Virus record (IMG/VR): IMGVR_UViG_3300042864_000595
Location: 1 to 52,489 of that record
DNA: 52,489 bases
Direction: 5' to 3' (one strand)
Source: a virus
The position numbers were made by a program, and so were the translations under genes. Position 1 is the first letter of the stretch. The number at the start of each line of letters is the position of its first letter. Below, piece after piece: positions 24,111 through 34,000 of this stretch. The notes under the pieces were generated by a model. It made no database searches. It was not told the DNA's origin and saw only the letters and a program-made list of their open reading frames with translations.

Positions 24111-25532
24111 ATGCCAAAGAAAATTCAAGATTGCACAATGGCGCACTTAATCAGTGTGCCTTTGCCAGCTCATGGTGCTACTTATACTACTATAAGTCAC
24201 CAATTTGTTATTGATTACTCAAAACAACAGTTATTAGCTGAAGGTTTTGTTATTGTAGATGAAGAGTACAGATGTACTGCTGACGGGCAGATTGCTCAAG
24301 GGATTTATAAGTTGAATTTCAACAGTGATCCTGAACTATCAATGATGTTTGCTTGGACAAACAGTTACAACAAACAAGTAAAATTCAAATGTTTGGTTGG
24401 TGCATACATAAATAGAACAGGGTCTGTTATGACATCTGGAGAATTAGGTACATGGACTAGAAAGCATACGGGAAGTGCTGACATTGAAACAAAAGATATG
24501 ATTGATAGTCAAGTACAAAATGCAAATATGTACTATAATCAGTTAGTTTCAGATAAGGCTTCTATGGAAGGTATCAGTCTTAACAAAAGAAGACAAGCAC
24601 AGATGCTGGGTATTTTGTTTGCAGAGTTTCAGATTTTAACAACTGAGCAAGCAAGCATGGTACGTAGTCAAATGGACCGTCCATCACATGTATTTGCAGA
24701 TTCAAATAGCTTATGGGCCTTCTATAACTATGTGACTATTGCATTACAGCATTCTCACCCGCGCACTTGGATGGAAGACCAAAGAATCTTACATTACTTT
24801 ATTAGTACTGTTGGTAACTTTACTCCTGTAGCTGTTATAGCTCCTGTAGAAGAAGCTGTAGTGGATGAATTAGAAAACAATTATGGTCAGCCAGAAAACC
24901 AGACTAATCTTTTAGTTCAAATAGCTGAAATTACTGGAGATGAATCTTTATTAGCTGCTCAATATCCAGTAACTGAAGAAGAAGCTTTTAAACTGTCTGA
25001 TACTCAAGTGGTGCAAGAAGAGATAGAAATAGAGCCAGTTGTGCACCAGTCTGAGGAAATGATTCTAGATGCTAATGAAGCTGAGGAAGATCATGTTATC
25101 ATTGATGATGAAATTTGGACAACTGAGGAAGAACCTCTAAAGATTGCTACAATCTTAGATGAAACAATAAAGTATACTGATCCTGTAGGTAACACATTTG
25201 AAGCTCCAGTAGTTCCATGTGTTGGACATGATACAGAAACAGAAAAAGATTTGGAAGAAGAAATCCGCGAGACTGAAGTAAAAAACTTTCTTGAGGAAGT
25301 TGCACCTGAAGTTGATTTCTCCCTAGCGCATGATGATGAATCTATAGACCAAATGGTTGCTGATTATGAGATGATGGAAGCTATTGAATCTTCTGAAGGT
25401 ACACCAATTGAAGCTAATTTGGATAATGTTCCTGTTGAGAAAAAAGAAGAAATTATTGACAATTCATTTGATTTGGATTTTGTATCAGATGATACTGAAG
25501 AATCAGGAGATGATATACCTGATTTCTTTTAA
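24111..25532 (+). CDS. DUF932-like phage protein with acidic tail (473 aa)
   Basis: The N-terminal 230 residues (VPLPAHGATYTTISHQFVI, RCTADGQIAQGIYKLNF, MMFAWTNSYNKQVKFKC, WTRKHTGSADIE) fit the DUF932-type phage proteins that I recall from crAss-like genomes. The C-terminal 200 residues are a long acidic region (many Glu and Asp, e.g. EEAVVDELENN ... DDTEESGDDIPDFF), probably disordered. The role of the family is not established; location after the DNA polymerase suggests replication. It is followed by an intrinsic terminator. Confidence 0.65.
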   Translation: MPKKIQDCTMAHLISVPLPAHGATYTTISHQFVIDYSKQQLLAEGFVIVDEEYRCTADGQIAQGIYKLNFNSDPELSMMFAWTNSYNKQVKFKCLVGAYINRTGSVMTSGELGTWTRKHTGSADIETKDMIDSQVQNANMYYNQLVSDKASMEGISLNKRRQAQMLGILFAEFQILTTEQASMVRSQMDRPSHVFADSNSLWAFYNYVTIALQHSHPRTWMEDQRILHYFISTVGNFTPVAVIAPVEEAVVDELENNYGQPENQTNLLVQIAEITGDESLLAAQYPVTEEEAFKLSDTQVVQEEIEIEPVVHQSEEMILDANEAEEDHVIIDDEIWTTEEEPLKIATILDETIKYTDPVGNTFEAPVVPCVGHDTETEKDLEEEIRETEVKNFLEEVAPEVDFSLAHDDESIDQMVADYEMMEAIESSEGTPIEANLDNVPVEKKEEIIDNSFDLDFVSDDTEESGDDIPDFF

Positions 25533-25565
25533 GAGCCTATAGTTAATGTAGGAACAATAATCACT

Positions 25566-25596
25566 AGGGGATGGCGCAAGTTGTCCCCTTTTTTTT
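25566..25596 (+). terminator. Intrinsic terminator after the DUF932-like gene
   Basis: AGGGGA (25566-25571) pairs with TCCCCT (25584-25589) with a 12-base loop, followed by a run of eight T. The end of the T tract is also the start of the -7 element of the next gene, so termination and initiation signals are joined. Confidence 0.8.
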
Positions 25597-25603
25597 AAAT
25601 TTG
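25596..25603 (+). promoter_or_regulatory. -7-like element before the MazG-like gene
   Basis: TAAATTTG is an exact TANNTTTG match and ends five bases before the ATG at 25608. I do not see a good TTTG at -33, because that position falls in the terminator hairpin. The promoter call is therefore weaker than those at 3560 and 21430. Confidence 0.35.
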
Positions 25604-25607
25604 TAGC

Positions 25608-25991
25608 ATGAAGAAACAATTAGAAGGTGTGGAGAAATTCCACAATGCATTTGGTCAAGAGAATGGAGAATCACCAAGATTAATAATCCATAGTCAGTAT
25701 GATTTAAGACATAGTCTTATGAAAGAAGAAAATGATGAATACTTAGAAGCATGTCATAAAAAAGATCTTGTTGAGATTGCAGATGCTTTAGGTGATCAAC
25801 TTTATATTCTTTGTGGTACTATTCTTAAACATGGTATGCAACATATTATAGAAGATGTATTTGATGAAATACAAGCTAGTAATATGAGTAAACTTGGTGA
25901 AGATGGAAAGCCTGTCCTTAGAGGAGATGGTAAAATCATGAAAGGTATAAATTATTTTAAACCAGATTTAACAAAATTTATTAAACAATAG
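25608..25991 (+). CDS. MazG-like nucleotide pyrophosphohydrolase (127 aa)
   Basis: A four-helix MazG/PRA-PH-like protein. L-M-K-E-E-N-D-E-Y-L-E-A supplies the first metal-binding helix (ExxE) and E-I-A-D-A-L-G-D-Q the second (ExxD). The C-terminus is FDEIQASNMSKLGEDGKP ... MKGINYFKPDL, typical of the phage type. It should hydrolyse nucleoside triphosphates to monophosphate and pyrophosphate, for example to clear dUTP or other unwanted nucleotides or alarmones. Together with the UNG it fits a nucleotide-hygiene theme. Confidence 0.8.
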   Translation: MKKQLEGVEKFHNAFGQENGESPRLIIHSQYDLRHSLMKEENDEYLEACHKKDLVEIADALGDQLYILCGTILKHGMQHIIEDVFDEIQASNMSKLGEDGKPVLRGDGKIMKGINYFKPDLTKFIKQ

Positions 25992-25994
25992 AGT

Positions 25995-26177
25995 ATGCAC
26001 CCAATAGCAATTAGAAAAGCAATTATCAAAGCATATATTGCAGGAGCAGCAGTTACAAATGGTGGAGGTATTATGCCTACTAAAAGAGAAGCTGTTGATT
26101 ATTATGATGATGAGTTTGGAATACTAGACTTAGCAGAAAACAAATGTGATTGTTGTGAAGAAGATGATGAAGAATGA
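25995..26177 (+). CDS. Small Cys/acid-ended protein (60 aa)
   Basis: A short helical N-terminus (AIRKAIIKAYIAGAAVTNGGG), PTKREAVDYY, and a C-terminal CDCCEEDDEE acidic Cys cluster. It overlaps the next gene by four bases. Function unknown; the Cys group might bind metal. Confidence 0.6.
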   Translation: MHPIAIRKAIIKAYIAGAAVTNGGGIMPTKREAVDYYDDEFGILDLAENKCDCCEEDDEE

Positions 26178-26527
26178 AATGGTTTGTAGTTAAAGGATTT
26201 GAGTTTAAATCAGTAAAACTAAATCAAAAATTACCAAATGGATGGGGGAATGGTTATGTAGCTGTTCCCCCTTCTCATCCTTTATGGGGAGTAGATTATA
26301 ATAATGTTGATGATATAGATGTTCATGGTGGATTGACTTATTCAGAAATAAATGATCTTCCTGGAATGTTTAAAGAATATGCTGTTATACCAAGTGATTA
26401 TTGGATATTTGGTTTTGATACTAAACATTGGGATGATACAGAAGAAAAGTGGCCAAAAGAAGCTGTAGAAGCTGAAACAAAAAGATTATTCTGTCAATTG
26501 ATGGATATAGAAATAGGGGGACTGTAA
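26174..26527 (+). CDS. Conserved phage protein with GNGYV/HGGLT motifs (117 aa)
   Basis: GNGYVAVPPSHPLWGVDY, then DVHGGLTYSEI and FGFDTKHWDDTEEKWPKE, form a pattern seen in a family of small phage and bacterial proteins. I recall no established function for it. It is the last gene of the plus-strand half. Its stop codon lies inside the hairpin of the terminator at 26516-26543. Confidence 0.7.
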   Translation: MKWFVVKGFEFKSVKLNQKLPNGWGNGYVAVPPSHPLWGVDYNNVDDIDVHGGLTYSEINDLPGMFKEYAVIPSDYWIFGFDTKHWDDTEEKWPKEAVEAETKRLFCQLMDIEIGGL

Positions 26528-26543
26528 TGGTCCCCTTTTTTTT
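26516..26543 (+). terminator. Intrinsic terminator between convergent halves
   Basis: GGGGAC (26517-26522) pairs with GTCCCC (26530-26535) around a seven-base loop, followed by eight T. The stop of the 26174 gene (26525-26527) is in the loop. It ends plus-strand transcription nine bases before the end of the first minus-strand gene. For minus-strand transcripts the downstream side is only weakly U-rich. Confidence 0.82.
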
Positions 26544-26551
26544 CTGTCTAA

Positions 26552-26692
26552 CTACCTTCCTTGTCCTCTATAAGACTTAGTGTAGTGTTTAGATTTCTTC
26601 ATCTTAGAAGATTTTGTTTTTGCATGTACTCCCGGACGTGATTTTTTTACTGCGGTGTATGCTCTTACTGTTGCTGTTCCTACTTTTGCCAT
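26552..26692 (-). CDS. Very small basic protein (46 aa)
   Basis: ATG at 26692 (minus), TAG at 26554-26552. The product has 14 Lys/Arg and no Asp or Glu; key segments are RAYTAVKKSRPGVHAKTK and KMKKSKHYTKSYRGQGR. A similar SRPGVHAKTK-type peptide is, from memory, conserved next to virion genes in Bacteroidota phages. It probably binds nucleic acid and may help package DNA or organise the capsid interior. It starts eight bases after the 1143-residue gene ends. It is too short for many ORF callers. Confidence 0.72.
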   Translation of the reverse strand: MAKVGTATVRAYTAVKKSRPGVHAKTKSSKMKKSKHYTKSYRGQGR

Positions 26693-26699
26693 TGTTATT

Positions 26700-29600
26700 T
26701 TATTTAAAGAATGTTGATTCAAATGATTTCCATGCTTGTTCCGGATTAGTATTGTATCCAGAGAATCCCATTAATTTTAAGAATGCTGCCCAAGCTTTGT
26801 TATCTCCTTTTTCCCATATACCTGTCTTGCGTTCATACTCTTCAGTAATGTTCCAAGGCATAACCTGATTTCCAAATTTAATTATTCTATCAAATGTACT
26901 TGTCATAGCTGATGGAGATCTTAATACTCTGACAGCATCAATAGGATTAATATATGATGCAGTTTCAGATCTCATTCTGAGTGTCTCATACAATAAGAAG
27001 TTATAAAGATAATTATCTTGGATTGCTTCTCTTTCATCATCATCTGGATCTACTAATATATTGGTCAGTATAAATGCTAGAGTAGACAAAGCCATAATAA
27101 TACTTAACTCAGCAAGTACTTTACTTATTTGTGCTTTCTGATAGGGTGTATATGTTGACCAGTTTTTAATTACATTGAATTTATACTGTCTAATATCAGA
27201 CATCATAGTATCTCCAAATGTTCTATAGTATCCTTCAGTTGGTGTACCAATTTCATGATCCATAGATACACGTTTGAATCTTCTCTTATAACCTGGAGCA
27301 ACATGTTTTCTCCACATTAATGCTAGGCGGCCAAGAGAATGTTTCTGAATTGTACCTTTATCAAAGTCATTATAAACACCATGCATATACTTATTTAACC
27401 CATGAAGTCTAGCTTGAATATCTTGTCTTTGTGTTTCTCCAAAAGGAACATACAAAGGTTTACCATCTTGATCTAGTTCTGCTTCACCCTTGCTATTAGT
27501 CTTTGCAATTTTTATTTTGCTGTGTGCCTCATCTGCACCATAGGTATTATATGCTTGGAGTAATGTTATTTCTTCTCCTGTAGCTTTATCTAAAACTTTA
27601 ATAGAATCAAATAAGGCAAACATAGTTGATACCTGGATTTCATATTCACCAAAGTGTTGGTTAAAGAAAAGAGTATCTGTACGGAATAATTTATTTGCCA
27701 TACTCATACTTACTTTCTTACCATAGTTATCTTTGAAGTTACCTTGCATTGGATCATATTTCTCTACTAACTTTCCTGCTAGGCTAGTAGGGGCAGGTTT
27801 TCCAAAATCACTTAAGATTCCCGGTAAGTTTTTAGCAAGAAATGCTTTACCTCTTCTTAGATTTTTACGGTTAAAGAACTGTCCACCTACAGCTTCAATC
27901 ATTATTTGGATATTACCTTGTAAGTTATTGGCCACACCTTTAAGTAAATCAGCTGCAATTGTAGTAATTGCTGAGTAACTCATAGCTGTATTGGTAATTT
28001 TAGTAAGTGATAATCCACCAAAGATCTCTTCAGCTTTTTGCATCTCACCATAAACTACCATGTCTATAAATGCATCAAGATGTTTTTTAGAATAGCTCTC
28101 ACCATTCTGACGGATGTACTCTTCATAACCAAGCTTCTTTGCAAATGCATCTAATACACCTTGACCTTTACTATTTGTTTCTGGAACTTTACGGGCACCA
28201 ACAATAGTTTTCATAAGAGATGTTTCAGCATTTATATTATTCAAAGCTTCATACTTATTAGCCATAGCACTAAAGACAAGAACAGACATTGCAAAATCTA
28301 GTGTAACATCTTTAGCATCCATCTTCTGTGTATAATAAATAGGCAAGAACTTTACATCCTCCTCAGATAATGAACCCAATGCATACTCTGTATCCCATGA
28401 TTGCATTTTGACAGCTTCACTTACATTTGTTTTAACAAAGTCTTTGAGACCATTTTGCATTATTCTTTCTAGATCAGACTTAGAAATAGAAGGAACTCTG
28501 AATTCTTTTTGTTGTGATTCAGGAAGTTTAGCTTGAGCTTCAAAATAAATCTTAAGTAACTCAGCATGATATCTACCTTTCTCATTTTTGGCAACATCAT
28601 TAGAGTCATACATGGCATCCCATTTATCACTCTTATATTTATTAGATGGAGTTGCAAGATCATCAAAGTAAGTTACTACACCTTTATACTCATTTACATT
28701 TTTCCTTTGCCATTTATTGTAATCATCCTCACTAATAATTTTGTTGTCTCTATCCTTTTGCATCTGGAGAATAATCTTATCTCTTTCTTCTTTTGGTCTT
28801 GCTTGTGTATTATCTATATACCATTTATTGCGGGCCTCCCACCAAGCCTTGATTTTAGCTGCTTCTTCCTTAGTAGCTTTTTCTCCAACTTTCTGTGGCA
28901 ATGGGCCCAACTTTTCAAAGAATTCTCTTTTTGCTTTGTTGAACTTACTCATGTCAAACTTCTGAACAAACTGTATTTCTTTTCTGCTTCCAGAAATAGT
29001 ACCGTCTTTATCATATATAGGTATCTCAACTTCATCATAAATTCCTTCATTGAATTTAGCTGTGTTATCTGAAGAAGCCGGAGCTGTCTTTCTATACTTC
29101 TGAAATGCATCAACCAGTCTGTCTCTGACTTTGATATCTTTTTGTCTAGCAAATTCTAACTGACTCTTAACAGACTTAGCAAATAAAGCCAAGGCACTAT
29201 CAGAAGATGTAATAAGAGGTGAAAGCAAAAAGTCAAGAACTCCTTCATCCCTATTGGCCATCTTCAGAATCTTCTCCATTGACCCTTGATCAACATCAAA
29301 TCCTTCAAAGAGTTTAAGTCTATCTTCTAGTTTTTTAATTTGTTTTTCTTTTTTCTTATCAGACATTTTGGTATTAGCTTCAATGTCCTTTATCTCTTGT
29401 TGCATTCTTGCTATTTCTTGAGGAATGGTTTTGTCTTGTAGGGTAGACTTGTACTCCACTAAATACTCTGCCATAAGAGGGATAGCTTCAGTGACTACTT
29501 TTTTCTTTACCTTGTCTCTGATTTTAATAGCGTCCGTTAACATCTTTTGTGGTGTCATTGGGCCATATGTATCTTCTACTCCAGCTCCTGTTGTAAAATA

Positions 29601-30131
29601 GTCCATCATATCAGCTGAGTCAATTTCATCTAAGATAGAATAGCTATTTGCAAAGTCATTGATACCAGTCAGCTCAATCATGATCTCTTTAGAAGTCATG
29701 TTCTTTTTATTAGCCAATAGCTTACCAAATCTAATCTCTACTTGTTTAGCTTTATCATAGGCATCCTTGACAAACATTCCAATTGAAGCTACACCATCCA
29801 TAGTTTCCACAGCAGTAAGTAATTCTTTTAACTTACTCTGCTTGTACTTTACATTTGCAATCTTCTTACTGTTTAAGATCTCAATTTGTTTGTTGATGTA
29901 AACTTTGATTCTTTGTACTAATCCAGAAAAATCATCATTCTCCAGCTCTTCTTGGCCAGGCACTCCTTGACGTTCATCCTCATAGTTCTCTTCTTTAACT
30001 ACAACATTTAAATCTGGATTGAATTCATACTCTTCTTCAATCCAAATTCTCATTGCTTCATCTTCATTACCATGAGCTCTTGCAAGAACATCTTGCCATT
30101 CTCTACTTGTTTTTCTTGGACAACTTAACAT
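26700..30131 (-). CDS. Giant virion-module protein downstream of the RNA polymerase (1143 aa)
   Basis: Starts MLSCPRKTSREWQDVLARAHG, an N-terminal module also seen at the start of the 307-residue neighbour (S-C-x-x-K-x(4)-[WY]-x-x-L-x(3)-[HY]-G). The middle is long and helical with many charged residues. FLPIYYTQKMDAKDVTLDF and LVFSAMANKYEAL are, from memory, motifs of a large protein encoded next to the virion RNA polymerase in crAss-like phages. One hydrophobic helix lies near residue 1010 (SIIMALSTLAFILTNILV). Likely packaged in the virion and delivered with the DNA; no enzyme motif is visible. Its start overlaps the end of the 307-residue gene by seven bases. Confidence 0.7.
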   Translation of the reverse strand: MLSCPRKTSREWQDVLARAHGNEDEAMRIWIEEEYEFNPDLNVVVKEENYEDERQGVPGQEELENDDFSGLVQRIKVYINKQIEILNSKKIANVKYKQSKLKELLTAVETMDGVASIGMFVKDAYDKAKQVEIRFGKLLANKKNMTSKEIMIELTGINDFANSYSILDEIDSADMMDYFTTGAGVEDTYGPMTPQKMLTDAIKIRDKVKKKVVTEAIPLMAEYLVEYKSTLQDKTIPQEIARMQQEIKDIEANTKMSDKKKEKQIKKLEDRLKLFEGFDVDQGSMEKILKMANRDEGVLDFLLSPLITSSDSALALFAKSVKSQLEFARQKDIKVRDRLVDAFQKYRKTAPASSDNTAKFNEGIYDEVEIPIYDKDGTISGSRKEIQFVQKFDMSKFNKAKREFFEKLGPLPQKVGEKATKEEAAKIKAWWEARNKWYIDNTQARPKEERDKIILQMQKDRDNKIISEDDYNKWQRKNVNEYKGVVTYFDDLATPSNKYKSDKWDAMYDSNDVAKNEKGRYHAELLKIYFEAQAKLPESQQKEFRVPSISKSDLERIMQNGLKDFVKTNVSEAVKMQSWDTEYALGSLSEEDVKFLPIYYTQKMDAKDVTLDFAMSVLVFSAMANKYEALNNINAETSLMKTIVGARKVPETNSKGQGVLDAFAKKLGYEEYIRQNGESYSKKHLDAFIDMVVYGEMQKAEEIFGGLSLTKITNTAMSYSAITTIAADLLKGVANNLQGNIQIMIEAVGGQFFNRKNLRRGKAFLAKNLPGILSDFGKPAPTSLAGKLVEKYDPMQGNFKDNYGKKVSMSMANKLFRTDTLFFNQHFGEYEIQVSTMFALFDSIKVLDKATGEEITLLQAYNTYGADEAHSKIKIAKTNSKGEAELDQDGKPLYVPFGETQRQDIQARLHGLNKYMHGVYNDFDKGTIQKHSLGRLALMWRKHVAPGYKRRFKRVSMDHEIGTPTEGYYRTFGDTMMSDIRQYKFNVIKNWSTYTPYQKAQISKVLAELSIIMALSTLAFILTNILVDPDDDEREAIQDNYLYNFLLYETLRMRSETASYINPIDAVRVLRSPSAMTSTFDRIIKFGNQVMPWNITEEYERKTGIWEKGDNKAWAAFLKLMGFSGYNTNPEQAWKSFESTFFK

Positions 30132-31048
30132 ATTGCTTTCAATAAGGTTTCTATAACTTTATTTAAATCTTTATCAGTTTTTGCATCTCTTAAAGACTCA
30201 TAGATATCTGCAGTATCAATACCTTTTACAGCAAGATACTCATCAAATCTTTGTTCTTTAATCATTTGCAATACTGCTCTGAAAATTCTATCTCTTTTTG
30301 CTTCATCAAGAGGCACACCAGGATCTCCTTCTGGAACCATTTCTCCAGTTTCTAAATCCATGTTTCTAAAGTAAACATCATTGTTATACTTATCTACTAA
30401 ATTGTATAAACCATTTTTGTTTAACTGCCATTTTAAAGTGCCTGCCATAAACTCTACAGGTTTACGTCCTCTATTTGTCTCTACTATAGACTGATAGGTG
30501 CGCAAACTATCTTCCAAATCTATTTCATCAGCACTAGACATCTCTTCTTCAATATCCTCAAAAAGATCATCAGTCTCAGATTTAACTCTAGGAGTGATCT
30601 CTACTATTATTGAGTTTGGATCTCTTGTTTCACGCAATTTAAAAATATCAGGATAAGCCTCTTGTAACATTTGCATTACCTTTTTGTTTGGCTTATATAT
30701 AATTTCTAAAGCTTCAACATTTATAGATGGTAACCTTGAATTTATAAAACCAGTGGTAATAAAGTATGCATCTTGGTATTTACTTATAACACCTTTCAAC
30801 ATACTTTTAAGTGCTGTCTCTGACATGTATGGATTAAGCTCCATTGCTCTCTTAATAAAACTAGGAATGTTTTTCTTTTTCTCAGTAAGCCAGTCTTTAA
30901 CTTCTTGCTTAGTAGGAATATCAAATGTTGAGTCTTCTGACCTTCCAGTATTTGTAGGATACCCACGGACAAAAGCCTCTGCCAGAGCGTCACCATAGAC
31001 ACTCTGCAAAGCCTTATAACCTTTATCTGCTTTGTTTATACAACTCAT
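30125..31048 (-). CDS. Virion-module protein with SC-type N-terminus (307 aa)
   Basis: MSCINKADKGYKALQSVYGDALAEAFV aligns by eye with the start of the 1143-residue protein. The rest is charged and helical with IFRAVLQMIKEQRFDEYLAVKGIDTADIYESL near the C-terminus. No catalytic motif. It overlaps the 4211-residue gene by four bases (ATGA) and the 1143-residue gene by seven, so the three are surely co-translated. Probably a virion cargo subunit or RNA polymerase accessory protein. Confidence 0.65.
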   Translation of the reverse strand: MSCINKADKGYKALQSVYGDALAEAFVRGYPTNTGRSEDSTFDIPTKQEVKDWLTEKKKNIPSFIKRAMELNPYMSETALKSMLKGVISKYQDAYFITTGFINSRLPSINVEALEIIYKPNKKVMQMLQEAYPDIFKLRETRDPNSIIVEITPRVKSETDDLFEDIEEEMSSADEIDLEDSLRTYQSIVETNRGRKPVEFMAGTLKWQLNKNGLYNLVDKYNNDVYFRNMDLETGEMVPEGDPGVPLDEAKRDRIFRAVLQMIKEQRFDEYLAVKGIDTADIYESLRDAKTDKDLNKVIETLLKAIC

Positions 31049-34000
31049 GATAATTTACATTTTAAACTTTCAATATATTCTTCTTCTGAATAGTCAAATG
31101 GCATGTTTTCAAATTCATCCATTAAGTCCTCTAAGTTACCTAATATTTTTTTCTGAGCTTCAGTAAGACCATTATAAAATTCAGATAGCATGACATTTGA
31201 ACCTCCAGCTACTGTTTTATTAACATTCCTAGATGGTTTTAATGGCATTCCTGGTGTTAGATCTGCAGCTCTTCTGAATGTAAGTGTGATTGTATAATTA
31301 CTTATTACTTTTCCGTTTGGTAATGTAATAGGTAACTGACTACCAACTTTAGCATCATTTATAGGTGTAGAATGAGTTAACTGAAATCTACCATTTCCAT
31401 TTAAACCAAATGTATAAATGCTACCGTCTTTAGTAAGTACTTCATTAGTATAACCTTTTAATTTTTCATCACCTCTAAGATATCTATCATCATATTGATT
31501 AGCAAAAGTCATCTTACCTTTATTGTTATCTACAATACCTAAACCAGCATTTGCTCCCATAGTATATACAATTACAGGATAACCTTCAGCAGACTTAGAT
31601 TCTGTTACATCTTTATGAGGAAAAATAAATTCATTTGGTTGATATATATTACCTATTACAGAATCATAATCTGACATGTCAATACCTAATGCATTTTCAA
31701 TATCATCAATTATTGGTTGTAATGCAGACATTGGTGGTAATGGATTACCGTTTTGGTCAAGCTCATGATATGCATATGTATACTCACTTGCACCTATAGT
31801 ATTACCTTTAGCATTCTGTCCTAAATCAATCAATCTATCTCTGACTCCGGTAGGGGCAAATGAATTTATCTTAATTGGTTTTGCTTTTATAGTAACTCTA
31901 CTCCACATCTTACCAAAATGAAACATTTGATTAGCTCCTTTTCCTACATTCTCTTTGTATGTTTGAGCTTGTATTTGAGGTTTTATAAGATCTAAAAACT
32001 GTTGTTTTTTAGTTTTACTAGGATTAGTTTCAGCTTGTACAACACCATAATCTTCTGATATTACTTTAACATTATCATTCTGATTTACAGGTTGTGCAGT
32101 TTGATTTAATGTTTTCTCATACACATCTTTAATAGCTTGTTTACCTTGTTCTGTTGTATTAGATGAAGTACCTATTCCAGCAAAATTTTTAGTTAATACA
32201 GGAGTATTTATAGATAAAAAATCTTGTTTAGAAGAATCCCATTTATACCAACCTTGTGGATAAGTACTATTAGCAACTTGATTAAATACATAAGTTGGTT
32301 TATTCATCATAATACCTAATTGAACAGCTACACTTGTTCCACCATTAACTTGAGGTACTAATGCCTTTTTAGTAACTTTACCCATAGAAATAGTAATATC
32401 AGTTCCTTTTGGAATTAAAGAACCTATAGCAAAAATTCCATCAGCATTTTTAACCTGTGCATAATTTCTAATCTTTTTTGTATTTCTTGTTGTATGATTA
32501 GATTCTATTCTACCCATAATTCTTTCAGCATTTGTCACAGCTATTTGAGCTTCACCAGTTGCTGGACCTTGAGTAGCTACATCACCAATATCATTGGAGG
32601 CATCTACAGGTTTAACACCTTTAGCTTTAAGTCTTGGATCTGAAACATCACCATCTATTGGTAATAAATAATGTTTATCATTTACCATTCCAAACTCTTT
32701 TCCTATTAAGTCCCATTCAGCATCATAACCTTTAGCACCACCTGAGTGATTTGTAAATTGAGATAAACCTGTAGGTTGATTTTGAGTAGATGGTTGAGTA
32801 CCTCTAAGTTCATTTCTTACTTCCATAAGTAATTTAGGAAACTCTTTACCCCATTTAGTTTTATCTTGTGTATGTGTGAGAGTGGCATTACCTGTAGCAA
32901 GTAATTTAGCAAGAGCATCTGGATTTTGTTCAAAAGAAGATTTAATTAAGATTTTCATATTAATTGAAGAATCCGCATCCCATCTTTGTTCATCTAATCC
33001 TTTTACTGTCCTACCAAATGCTCTAGCCTGAGCTGCTGATTTTTTATTAATATCTTCTACAATAGCATTTTTTTGATCCTCTGTATAAGATTTACTATAG
33101 TTTAATTTCTCTAATTGATAAGCATGCTCCACAGAAGGATAAGTTATACCATCTCCTAACATAAAAGGTCTTTTAGCAAAATTACTTAACTCAGCATTTT
33201 CTCCTGTACTTGCATAAATATTAATCTTAGTTTCTGGTCCAGGTAAATTACCAGCAGATGGTTGAGTAGGACCTTGTTCTAAGAAGTCAGACATATCTCC
33301 AAAGTCATCTTCAGAGAATGTACTTAAGAAATCTTCTACAGATTCTTCTTCATTTAAATTACTTGGGTCAATCATGTAGTTTTTAAACTGAGACTTTGCA
33401 TTCAATCTGTTATAGATTCTTTCTAATGTTTCTTCTGACAAATCATTATTCAAGAAAGAGTTTGCAGCATTTTGCATAATTTCAGTAAACGCCTCTGGAT
33501 CCAAGACTTTAACAAATCCTAATTTAGAATAACCAGTTCCATGTTGATAATACATAAACATAGAAAAGTTTTTGAAAACATCACTGATTCTATTATTATC
33601 CATTTTCTGAACTTCCTTATTGGAGTTTACTACTTTTCTTACAGTATAATCTGCTAGTTGTCTAAGATTTTTATAATAATCATCAGCAACAGTTCCTTTA
33701 GCTGTAGCTTTATCATTCAACTCTAAAACATTTACATCTTTTGTAAATTTAGCTGGAGCCAATTGAGCCAGTACAGGAAAGTTATCTTTGATGTTTTGGT
33801 CTTCAAACTCATTAATTATATCCATAACCATTGTAGTATATGAATACTTAGTAGTACCCATAATAAATGCACGGTTATAACTGTTCATCAATGCTGTTTG
33901 AGTAATATATTTATCATAACCCAAATCTTCTGAGCCTGCTTGGAAAGAAAGCTTAAGAAAGTCTTTATTCTTAGCTAAAGATTCTTTAGTGTAAACAGTA

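Noticed and set aside
26614-26868. Plus-strand ORF rich in Leu across the start of the minus-strand genes
   Set aside because: It overlaps the 46- and 1143-residue genes on the other strand, and its hydrophobicity is a mirror effect of Lys/Glu-rich codons.
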